Shown: piece after piece, positions 49,062 through 61,000 of the stretch
How the letters are laid out: every line of letters starts with the position of its first letter
How positions within the stretch are numbered: position 1 is the stretch's first letter
Assembly (NCBI GenBank): GCA_008360955.1
Contig: LUCM01001868.1
Span: 86,314 to 150,313, forward strand
Source: Fasciolopsis buskii
Lineage: Eukaryota; Platyhelminthes; Trematoda; Plagiorchiida; Fasciolidae
Length of the DNA stretch: 64,000 nt
Direction of reading: 5' to 3'
Position numbers and translations under genes: made by a program
Notes under the pieces: generated by a model
Told to the model about the DNA's origin: nothing
Databases searched by the model: none
The model's input: the letters and a program-made list of their open reading frames with translations, nothing else

Positions 49062-52000
49062 GTGAGTTAATATCATGCATTTGAGCTCTAATTTAAAAGC
49101 GATCATCTGTGTAATCGTGTTTATGCGCTTTGTGATTGGGTCAGGAATGCAGCCGAAATATAACAAAGTGCATTTCAGCGGTCGATGTAGATATATGACC
49201 TTTGAGAAACAGTTGTTTCTCGATTGATTCATGGATGGCGCTTTGTCTGTTTTGATAATTAATCTAACAGTTAATCAGCGGGAATGCGATTTCGCATTTC
49301 ATTTTTTGACCTAAGAATGTCTTTTCCAGGCTTGTGTGTTATAGCATAATGATAGTCTTTTTTCAGCACACTCATTCGGTTCATCACGAATGTACACGGA
49401 TGACCCTTTGATCGCAGTTCGTTAACTATATATTCCCACGACACAATAACGTTCTATGGTGTTTGACTGAAAGAGCGACAAGTTTTTGCGGTTGCAGTAT
49501 CCTTGTGTTGTCTCGGAGGGTATCACGGTAATTATCACAAATAGTCTATCTTGTTTAATAAGGGTTAATCCATGATTCAAATGAAAACTGACCCATTCTG
49601 TCACAGCGACCAGCATGTGGAATGCACTTGGAGGAATGCAGTCAGACTTATTCGCTTTCCACTTCGTCGACTCTGAAGAGGTACATTGTAAAGGTTAACG
49701 GAAGTGCATTGCTGTTTTCACGCTGATATTTTCCAATATTCTTCGGCTTCCCGGTAGTTAAGATTTTTTGTAGTAAGTAGATTTTGAGTCCTTCAAATTC
49801 CTCGTAGCTTTCAGTACTGGATCATTTAATGCAGTTCCCAAGGGATTTATCGTTCATCTCACTACTGAATTGGATGGAAGCATTACAGCTGTTTCATTCC
49901 CGTTGAGAATAATTAGCGGTTCCTATCCACAGTGCCCGAACTAGGACACCAACCCCAAATGAAAGATACCTAGCCAAACACAGTAACTGCTGGGCCTCAC
50001 CATTCACGGTTTACTGGTCGTCTGTACTAAATCATTTGGCGTTTTTGGTGGTTGTATCTGCATGACGAATTATTGAAGAACATATTAATAAATCCACTTC
50101 TTCAAAATATGGGTAGAGTCCAACACAGCCCATCGGCGGACCCGAGCCGTGGTAAATGGTTTCTGTGGGAAACTAGGATACTACGAACACTGTTTCAGAG
50201 CTTTGGTGCTTGATAGGTATCAGTAATGTGACAGCTAACTATTTTCAGGCAATTTATATTGTAGCATTATCGCCCAGCCATTTAATTAGTATATAACGAT
50301 GTATAACTCCAAAAATCCCGTGATGAATAAAGCCAATGTGATTCACTATCGATGAAGCGTGGAAGGTCACATGGCTTCATTGTTCGGGTACGATAACTTT
50401 GCACTAAATTTTAGCTTTTTATCCTCCATAAGTTACAGAAGTTCAGTTTCGTTTTCACAACAGTTAACCCTTCCCTAGTATGCTCTAGTTTTGGTTACTA
50501 CTGCCTAACAACATCGTCTACTCAAAGGGGCAGAAGAGGACAAATACTGAAACCTCAGCTGAGTAGTATTAAGTTGTTTAACAATATAGTGAAAGTAAGA
50601 TTTAGGGTGCAAACACACCACGGATAGCGGTATTCAGCTACATCACTTAAAGTCCCCAACCATCGTTTTGTATGTCCCGTGGACCCCAACTCCATAGTCT
50701 AACTGGACCTACACTCGGTAGTCTAGTGGTTAAGGTGTCCATACCGTCATCACGACTCATCTTCCAAACGCTGCATTCCTCGTAGAACAGTATAAACCGA
50801 GACAGACGTACTCCAGTCATGTGCAAAACATGACCCAAACACTTCAGTTTATTCACACGCAGCGCCCGTTCTAAAGATTGGACCTCAGGAGCCAACACTT
50901 TACGTCCAATCTCTGAGTTACTGAGAAAATTCCCCTACCAAATTCTGCCAATCCGACGAAGACAGCGACGTTCACACACCGAAATTCGTTGCATATCTCA
51001 TCTCAGTGGCTATGTTTGGGAGCCGTAAAGTAGAGTCCATCTCACTGGTGTTGTGCAAGCCGGCCTTTGATCTATAACTGGATATCATGTCGACGCCACG
51101 GATGCTTCACATCGGTGAATATCAATCGAATTTTCTTTATAATCAAGGACACGTCATCTGATACACGACTACCGAGTGAAGTGCATTTGCTGGAGTGATC
51201 AAATCCATTTACTTCACTCAGTCGTTCTCCTGCAAGGGCAAGGTTCAGCTTCGAACCAATCCAATTCTGCAACGGTATTTTAAATTTGGACCATGCCCAA
51301 CTCTTCCTATGCATGTCTGTATTATCGTTCAGTCGGTCGAGAAAAGTGAGCAGTATACTTATTGTTCATCATCAGGGAAGAGGTGGTGACCAACAAAAGC
51401 TGCCAAGCGGGTAAGTGGACCGGCAATGCGAGGATTCCACCTCGTAACGTTGACCGTCTGGCCAGTGTCACTCAGGTTATTCGGTCAACTGTGAAACTCG
51501 TTTCTCCTAGGGATTTTTCGATCTCAGCCATTTTTCGCTCATTATTTATCGTGCTCATTAATTTCTTGCTTACATCGTATTTTATCCAAACAGGGGCTGG
51601 ACATGACACGCTAGTAGGTGAGCTGGAGACACGCTGTTCACTGACCATTTCCAAAGAACCGTCCATGTGGCGGCACTCGAAGCACCGGGGCCAGTATCCC
51701 GTTCGCATTGATTGCTCGTTCTCTCGTTTTACGGGCACACATTTGGGATCACCGATTAAGGTGTTGTCAACAGGTCGCCCAATACGTCCCGTCGGTTCGT
51801 TTCAACCGATGCTGTACATTTACGCTATATCTAATGTAAGTCCGGAATACGACTGCTTTTGTTTGTACTGCAATACGGTTGAAATGGTCTCCGGCTTCTG
51901 GGTTCATGATAAAACAAATTTATACCTTTTTTGATAGCCTGTGAGTCTCTAGAGCTGCCTACATGTAGCATATATATATATATATATATATATATAACAA

Positions 52001-55000
52001 ATCTGTGTACACGTCATATCGTCGGAATCAGAGTAAAGGACAGAAAATGAACGAGGATGAGGAAGGAAACAAAACTAATGTTCTTGGTTCAGCATACGAT
52101 AGTTTTTATGTCCCCCACCCCTGCCTCATCGATTATCTATCAGAGTCTCTGATTCCTCTGTGGGTTTCATATTACCGAGTTGCTCAAACCGAAGTAGAGG
52201 ATTGACTTAGAAGGACCCCACCAGGAGCCTTTAACCAAATGGTGCAACCCACAAGGCAGCTGGACTATCTGAGAATCGCTGGGGACCGGTGACTGATTCC
52301 TCAGTTCATACACCCTCCGGATAGGGTTAGAAATCCTGGATGCACAGTACACTCCTCCGCCGTGGATGCTTCGTACACAGCCTATGGTTGATTTGGTATC
52401 GGAGTTTAGCCAACTCCCCTAGAATGATTACCAAAGACCAGTCAACCTCGTGGCGGGCACCGGATGTCTTCCTTTGTCCTCACACTTTAATGGGAGCGCC
52501 AAGATCAAAAGGCAGTGCGTAAGGCTTACCCATCACAGGTTGTTCGAGGTGCACGGTCATTTGGGAGCATTGGAAAGGGAATTCGAGGTAACCTGAGAAT
52601 TTTCCACTCTCTGTGGCGAAAAGTCGGATACTTCTGTGGAGTATGGAGTGTGAGTCCGCACAAGTTAGTCGCTCTCTGCCGCGTTCCATATACTTGAAGG
52701 GTCTTCCCAGATAAATTGTCTGAATCAAACTGCTGACCACCACACTATCTGGAAAAATCCCAAGTTTTGGCTGGTTCCATTTTGATTTGCAACGGCTAAG
52801 AGGGCTACTGCAAACCAAACAACCAAACGGTTCCGGAACAGCGCTTTTTTCGGCAATCCCGTGGACCTTAATGAATCACATGCATGACATTAAACTATCC
52901 GTTAATAGAGGCAAAGTATTTCCAAGTTAAACTCACCAGTATTGACATGTCGTCTGATATATTTAACCATTGAATGGTTTTAGATCTCCCTGATCCCATT
53001 AGGCACCCAAATAGATGCTACATAGCCCGTATCAACTGAGCGAATCTTTCGCTTTAGCGACCGATAACACCTAGCTGCATTCGGTCAGTACCAAAATCAA
53101 CTTCAACTTATACTCCTAGGCCGTCTATCCTGCTTTTTTATTTCGTCCTTAGCCACCTGGATCCAATGAAATCCAACGTTTCTTTTGAATCCTTGTTTCC
53201 TGCTCATGCTGTTTCCTTTAACTGTCCCGTTGTTGATTAGATAATTGCACCGGCATCGAATTTTTGCGCGAAATATTCATTGTCCAGGCATCGTTTATCC
53301 GGTTTTCCTCTCTCATATTGGTCATGGTTTCCAGCTTTTCTTAAGAAAGAAAAGTGGTTTGATTTTATCATTACTTGCCTAAATTACGAATGCTGCCGAG
53401 ACGTTCAAGATACGCAACACTGCAGCAGAGACCAGCAATTTAACCCGACGATCTTGCTTGAGGATTTTGCTCTTTAAGAATAAGAATACAAGAAAATGGA
53501 TAAGTCTAACTACCTGAGTCGTTGCATCTCATTTCTCAGTCGTATATCGGATAAATTGCATTCGCGTATACTGAAGACTCGGTTGGAATTTACCAAACAT
53601 GTGGAAAATGTCCGAAGACTTTCGACATTCGAACACTGTTATCCTTATATTTTTTATGCAATACGGTAGGCAAATTTCCTCAGTAACTCAGAAATTCGAC
53701 GTAGTGTTGGGCCCTGGGGTCCAATCGTTAGAAAGGGTGCTGCGTGTGAATAGATTGAAGTGGTTGGGTCATGTTTTGCACATGGCTAGAGTACGTCTGC
53801 CTCGGTGTATGCTGTTCTACGAGGAACGCAGCGTTTGGAAGATGAGTCGTGATGATCAGCCGATGACATGCTCAATCCCGAAATTAATGACGTTCTTGCA
53901 TTGAAAATCTTATTTTTATATCGCTTTTCATCTAGGAACCTAAGAGAACGAATGCTTCTCTTTTGCACGCGCATTATGCATTTGCCAGTTGCTAGGGCTA
54001 GTTCATCATTTGGTCCACTTCTTCCTCGCACGCATTTGATAAGACTTGAAACGTACACCCTAACTGTTACCGCTGTCGGCGATATCTTTCACATTACCAT
54101 TAAACAAATGTATTGGGTGAATCTTACCAACGAGTTCAATGCCGCACGTTCAGCCGCTAACTTCATCTCGGAGATGACGTTTGTCTGGTCAGACTTCTTG
54201 AGGGCTCGCTCCAAAGAAACGTACATCATAAAGCAACTTGAAACGGTCAAAGTGTCAGCTTTCAATCCGCTGCGCTGCAAACAAGACTTGATGCATTGTC
54301 TTCCGTACACAACGAGACGAATTTGTACAACAAACATCCTAGAGGCGAACCTATCGCACATAACAGAGGCGTTATTAAATAATATGTATGCCAATAATTT
54401 AATTCAAAAGTAATTGACTGAAAAAACAAGGGCAGTGGAACTACCATGGGTCGATAAGCTGCCCTTCATCAAAATTTAGAAAAAAAGAGGGATGTCTTGG
54501 TAGAGAAATCCAGTAAAGTTGTGAGTGTCACGGTGGAAGTAACTTCCAACCCCGCCGAAATCCGGTGCCTGTTTTCTACATCCGCCGCGCTTTACTGTAG
54601 AAACAAAAATACGCTTCTCTTGTTGACGTTGTCCGTAATTTGTTACCAGTTCAAGTGCACCTATGGTGCACATTTCCCATTCCGAATGACAAGTCAGTTA
54701 TCGAGACGCATTAGAAATACATGGCCCACGTTAAATTGGACATGCAAATGCAGGGACTAATGTTCAGTTGTCACACACCTCATAGGAGCAAGTTACTCGA
54801 TCAACACTCAGTCTGCCTTCTCAATTCTTTACCGTGTCAGACGCAATTAGCTGTCAGATGGTGTCAACTGCGTAAACAGTTATCCCTTACCTCTCCAAGC
54901 CCAAATCCTATTTCCAACAAAACCTAGTCCGAGTACCATAACTTCCCCGGCCGACAACCGCCTGGGTGACACAGGAGACTAGGAGTGACGCAAATTAATT

Positions 55001-58000
55001 GGCACTTCGTCTAATCGGATATTTGCAGATAGTAACCAACCTATGCCACGCTTCTGCTGCTTTGCTTGTCTAAATGTTTCATCTTAAAGTTCGAACTTTT
55101 CTTACCAACTCCCCTTAGGTACTGTTTTCATATAAACATTAGCTGATTTGTTTGAGGACGAATTTGCGGAAATTTTCTGTTTGTATTTTTCCTACTACTG
55201 CAATCATCTACCATTTTGTAATACATCTCTCTGTTATTGCTTTGGTATCTTTCTCTTTTTCTAACCGGTAATATATACATATATATGATATATTATATGA
55301 CCAGACTTATTAATAGTTTCTTATGTTGTTAGCCACTGGACTGTTGCGTCGCTCGGTTCAGAGTAGGCCTTTTTATTCGTCGATTCACCGCTAGCCTTTG
55401 CACAGTCATATCAGTTTATGTCTAGTAATATTGTAGTCTACCAAGCAGCAGACTTGTTTCAAACGATCGGATGGTCGGTTGAGTGATTCACTTGCCTGTT
55501 CTAGGAAACCGTTCAGTTGAATAGAAGAGAGCAACAAGGGACCATGATGTTGTTTTGTTGGTGGGCTAAACTGTGTCAGGGGGCTTGTGGATTTTATACG
55601 GAGAACGCTCCCCAACCAAAAGCTCACCACACATTCTGCACTACAGCTGCTTGTCCGTTGCCGTTTGTTTATTGGATATGACTCCACCTTACTCAAAGCC
55701 AACCATCAGTAGTGGTAGCTATTCCGTGATCCGCAACCTGAGGACCCTCTCAACAGCATACATCCCTGGCCTGAGTCACAGCCTGGACTCAAATCAGGCA
55801 ATTTTGATAGTTGTAAATTTTCTCGTAGCCTTTAGACAGACACCAGGCACTTTGGCTCGACGTGGACCACAACGGCGCAAATTAGACTGTAGATCATGAA
55901 CTGTGCAAGAGTCTTCAAAGTGGTCGCCAAACTTAGTGCTGTGACCTTACTAAGGAATTAGAAACGACGCTTCTTATGGGTAACACCGGTTAGCTTTTTC
56001 ATGTCATCAGAAACATTGGAGATTGTCAGCTGATTGTTAGGTAGATCTATCAGTAGCCGTTAGTGACGTTTGAGACTTTGAATAGAACAGTCTCAACTCT
56101 GTTGGGCGCCGGAAACACCCGCTGTGCCTTCTGCATCTCTGGATACTTAGTGACATCGTTCCACATTCCCTCTTGTCAAGGGGAAGTATGCAGGAAACTG
56201 TGATTCTTGAAATATTACAAAACAGCTAGGTCGGATGGTTTGGCTCCTGTCTTTTCAAAGATAAGAGCGAATCGCTCGTCTGAGGCCTCATTTATCCGTG
56301 GTTGAAGGTTTGGTCCAAGGAGAAATCGGTAATTATCCCTGTTTTCACAAAGGGGTTTCGGGCATCAACTGTAGGATAATGCATCTCGTTCCCGTTGTTT
56401 GGAAGCTATTTGTACTCATCAGTCGTATACTAGAGTATCGCCGATGTGATAATCATAGCAACCTGAAAAATGGGTTGGATTTCATCGGGTAGTGACTGTG
56501 TTGATCAAACGTTCAAACTTCGCCGGACACTCCATCATCGTCACCTACACCAAAGGCTGGATATTGTAATATTCCTAGATATCCGACCGACCTTCGATTC
56601 CGTTGGTCAAACCTCTCTTTCTGACAGCGCTTTCTAAAAACCTGCCCTGGGAAGTTTGTTTCCATAACCGAAGCTGTACACAGTTAGGCATACCACAGAG
56701 TTAGGTTATATTACGAACTCGTCACCCGTTGTTGTCTGCACTGGTGTTCCACAGGGATGTCATATCTCTTCATTCCTCTTTAATTTTTCAACATTGCTCT
56801 TAGGAACGTGCTGACATCCAGTATTCTCAGTATACAAAGTGATTCACAATAAAAAAGATGAATCCCATAATCCAAAGGCATACTGCCATGGGAATGCATA
56901 TTAGAAACCCCGAAGTAGGATGCAGTTTGTTGGCTATGCCTTTTAATACGGCAAGATTGTAAGTCGTTTAGGCACATCGCATCCAAAGATCGACCCCATG
57001 AGTCGGAAGGTCGCGGGTTCCTTTCGGGCGCGTGGCATCGACTTTTGGATATGTAGTTTGTGAGTAGATTTCTTGTTCTACACTATTATCTGACTCGACT
57101 GTTTTCTCTTCTATTTGCTTTTCCATCTCACTTTCCGTCTTCGGATTCCTGCACACACACACACACACACACACACACCTATTGTGACCTCGTCATTATC
57201 CGAAGTTCCACCACTTCTTATATAATTTGATCTAATTCCTCTCTATCTAATCAAATTGACACAGAATCATACGGAGTATACAAGCGGTGGTGGCCGAAAC
57301 AAAATAGCTAGTTGGCTTGGTCACCTACAGGCTGGCAATATAAGCGATTGGGTCATTTTGATGATCGATGCAGACGCACAGGCTGGCGGACCGAAAATGT
57401 GGCAACGATCCACTGTTCTGCATCGAATCAAGAAAGATTTTAACATCAATTCAGATGGTTTGTAAGTCGTGATAGTAGTTAGTGTTGATTGTTGTTCCGT
57501 TAAATCCATTTTTCACCGATTTTCAGTTGTTGCGAATGTTGGTATTTAATATCGTTTCAGTGATTATAATGTTAATATGAAAATTCACTCGTCTGTCTAG
57601 TTTCGGTTCATTTTATCAATGTCCCTAGGGATAAGTTGTTTGGTCATCCAGTTCGCCATGCGATCAGAAGCCTAAATCCATTGATATTTCTCCGACATGC
57701 TCGAGATACGATAGCGCAGTCGAATACTATCGCCACCGTGGTTATCGGTTAATCCAGTGTGGTGGAAATTGTAATGTTTGGTCATGAAAGTTCCGGGTTG
57801 GAACGCGCTCTCAGTCTCGACCAAGACAACGTTTGCCAAGGGATAGTTAACTACAATTGTACGTCTAAGCATCGTAGTTATTTCAAAACAAACAAACACG
57901 AAAGTGAAAAAAAGCGCCATTATCATTATTTCATCGTTTTTCTCATGTCCTTATAGCCAAATGTGTTTAATCATTGCCACAGATCAGACAGGTTTGGTTT

Positions 58001-61000
58001 GTGCGCTCTGAGTCATAGTATGTTCACGCTTGGCTATTTGTTGTCAAGGCCAAGATAGCAGCTACTGTCAGGTGAATGTTCACACAGTCGATGCCGGTTC
58101 ATCATGGTTACCTGATATGTTACATCAGTTTTACGTTTGTAACTAACAACTAAGACATGTTGACTGCTGATTCAAGTCCACCGATTGTTCTTGTTGGATT
58201 TGACAAGATGGGATTCAAGTCATACTGGGAGACATTCAATCAATGACGCATTAGAATGAACGACAAGTTTATCGAATTTACAACCGTTGCTATAAAATAC
58301 ACGAAGCCGATTTTTCCAACAAAATATCTGTCTACCTTGTACGATTTGAAGCAGAGATTTTCATCCATTCATCAGTGTTTGCATTTTGGGGGTACAAACT
58401 CCCTCCCGGTACTTGTCAATGAATTTTGCGTGTTCCGTGCGTATGCTCATTGATCGCAAATGTTCAGATCCGTGTTCTGTTTGAATAAACAGCATACTTC
58501 AATATGATGACTCGTACCAACAAAAAGTAAAAAGGCAGACTTGGACAAATGCACAGACACGAAAAGGAGACTAGTTAGTCTTTATCGGCATATCACTAGG
58601 GATCAGGTACATCGAAAGCCATTAGGAAAATCTTCAGCCACTACAATGTCTGCCCTTTCTCCCGCATGGATAACACACTTCAATAAAAATTGACCAAAAT
58701 AAAAACATTCGTTCGCCCATCGGATCACGGTGACTGCATTTGCAAAATCAGCTACAAGGACTTCTCAGCAGAATGCCTTGAATATACCTGTAGATGGTTG
58801 AAGGCTAGTAGGATCGTGGAGCCTAAAGGAAAAGAGAAGTCCAAATCAACTGACAGAATCGCTTTGTCAAAACTAGAACGCGAATCAGCAATCGCATTTC
58901 ACCCTACAACAGAGAGGTACACAGTAAACTACGACAATACCAAAATTCTTCGACGTGGATTCCGAAGGTACACTGAGCCTTGTAAATCAGCGCCTACCCG
59001 ACATGCATTAGCGGGAACGACGGGGTGAAAATTCCCAGCACTTAGAACGGGCTGTCGTTGTTAGTAAAAACGTACCCTGACAATCAGAGTAAGTTTCTGA
59101 CTTCATTTGACAGCTGACAGCGAGAACAGAGACCCGGTCTCCAACCTACTCCACTCCCGCTCGACAGTCTAGCTCAACGGCTGACACTTACCTACCCACT
59201 CGCTCTCATACTCAGAGACGCACGCAGATACACACGCAGACACAGACACACACACACACACACTTAATCACATGTGAACGGGGAATACATTTCACACATC
59301 CACACATACACAAACGACCTTACGATACCAGTTAGCATATGACCCAACCTGAAGTGGACAAGAAAGGAAACCAACATGAGACGAAGCCCAGCGAACTTAT
59401 CAGTCAGCGTTAACCGTTACGCAGTCAAAATCAGCCTATAGTCTACCCGTTGCATTGTTCCTCCCAACAAAAGCGGTCTGTTCACAGTTTTCCCGTACTC
59501 CGCACACACCCCGGGGAGCATCTGCTTCGAAGAGTTCACACGGCTGACGATAGTCAAGTGGATTAGTTCCTTGCCCTTTTGAAGTGACGGTCGCGAGTTC
59601 GAATCCTCTTTCCGTCGGTCAACGTCCTTACCTGTCATTCCTCTGTTGGCTCAATCTCCCTTCCTGAAAATGATGTACTCCATTGCATCATTAATAGAGA
59701 AAATAAATCTAAATGAAAAGGTACAAGATTGCTTGTAGAATAAGAGCAGGACAGGCGATTCCTGGTGACCGCAAGACTCGAAGCTCCATAGGCCCACCAA
59801 CTAAGGTCTGCCTCATCCATCGGTTTCGCGTTGGGTGTCAAAAACGCCATATGTGCGCGCGTCCAGAATTTCGGAATTTGTTAGTTAGGATACGTGTTTC
59901 GTTTAGTCGATCTACGTTTATCGTGCGGTCTCTTGTCTTTCGTTCATCTCTTGGATTGGAAGAAGCCGCACGGAAGTTACTAAATGACTTGGCAGTAAGG
60001 ACTGAGAAAATATTACAGTGGTCTTGAATGGAGTGGATATCTCACCACTTTGCTGATGGATTATGAAAAATCCGTCAATCATTCGCCTGGAGACATAGAA
60101 GAATGTATCAGCGAACCGTGAATGAGTAAGCGCATTTGTACAACCTGATTGTATTGGATACTAGGGCGTTGTTTTCTTTTCTCACCCTGGCAGATTCACC
60201 TCCTATCTACCTCATATAAACGTTCGTTGTTTTGCAACGTGTACCATGATGACGAAGACATCTACTAGTGGGGTTTGTCTTGCTATTTAACGCTGAACGA
60301 TAATGATGATGCGCTCGATCATGAGATGCAAAAAGCATCTCCATACACAAAAGTGCAGTTGATTAGTGAATCAATTGGTAGAACTGATCAGCAAATAGAT
60401 CAGGCGTATGTCACCCCTACCCTTCCCAAAGGCCAAAGACTCAAAGCCAAGATCCCCAGTCGCTTTAGGGGTGGACAACAATTCGCTGTCGATCGGCTGA
60501 TTGCCACATTTGACCTTTTGGAACCTTATTCGTTACTATGGCAACCGAATTTCCATATTCATGGTTGCCGACTCCCATCCTCCCTTTGTAGTAGACCTCA
60601 GTGGCTATTAGGCATGAGCCTTCCATTGAACTCACGTATTGAGTACGTAACAAAAAATACGGGTATTTGATGTTGTTGCTTCCACTTCTCAGATTGTATA
60701 TGTTTTGGAAACTTCTAATACCTTGTTACTTTCTTCTCGAGAACTATTTACCTTGCAATCTTATTCTAATTGCCACGGAATTTATCCCTTCGCTCACCAA
60801 CTGTTTAGTATTCATTCTTATGTTTTCCCTTGAATTTGTTAGAAAGCCATAATTACGTACTCCCTCTCTCTCTCTCTCGCTCCCGCTCACTAATTTTCTA
60901 TTTTTTCTTATCTGAATCAACGGTTTCAAATACCAGAGCGGTCCGCTTATACAGTAATTTGTGATTTTTCTGCGTTTCTACAAGCTCCGGATCTCTTTAT

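Noticed and set aside
56950..57080. Possible third SINE family ('GGTCGCGGGTTC' near 57,010)
   Set aside because: Only a B-box-like string is present. No body or second copy was found.
57629..57750. Alternative exon after TRAPPC10 exon 3 beginning at an AG at 57,628
   Set aside because: The frame fits for about 40 codons, but the product has no resemblance to TRAPPC10, whereas the acceptor at 61,040 gives the conserved continuation.
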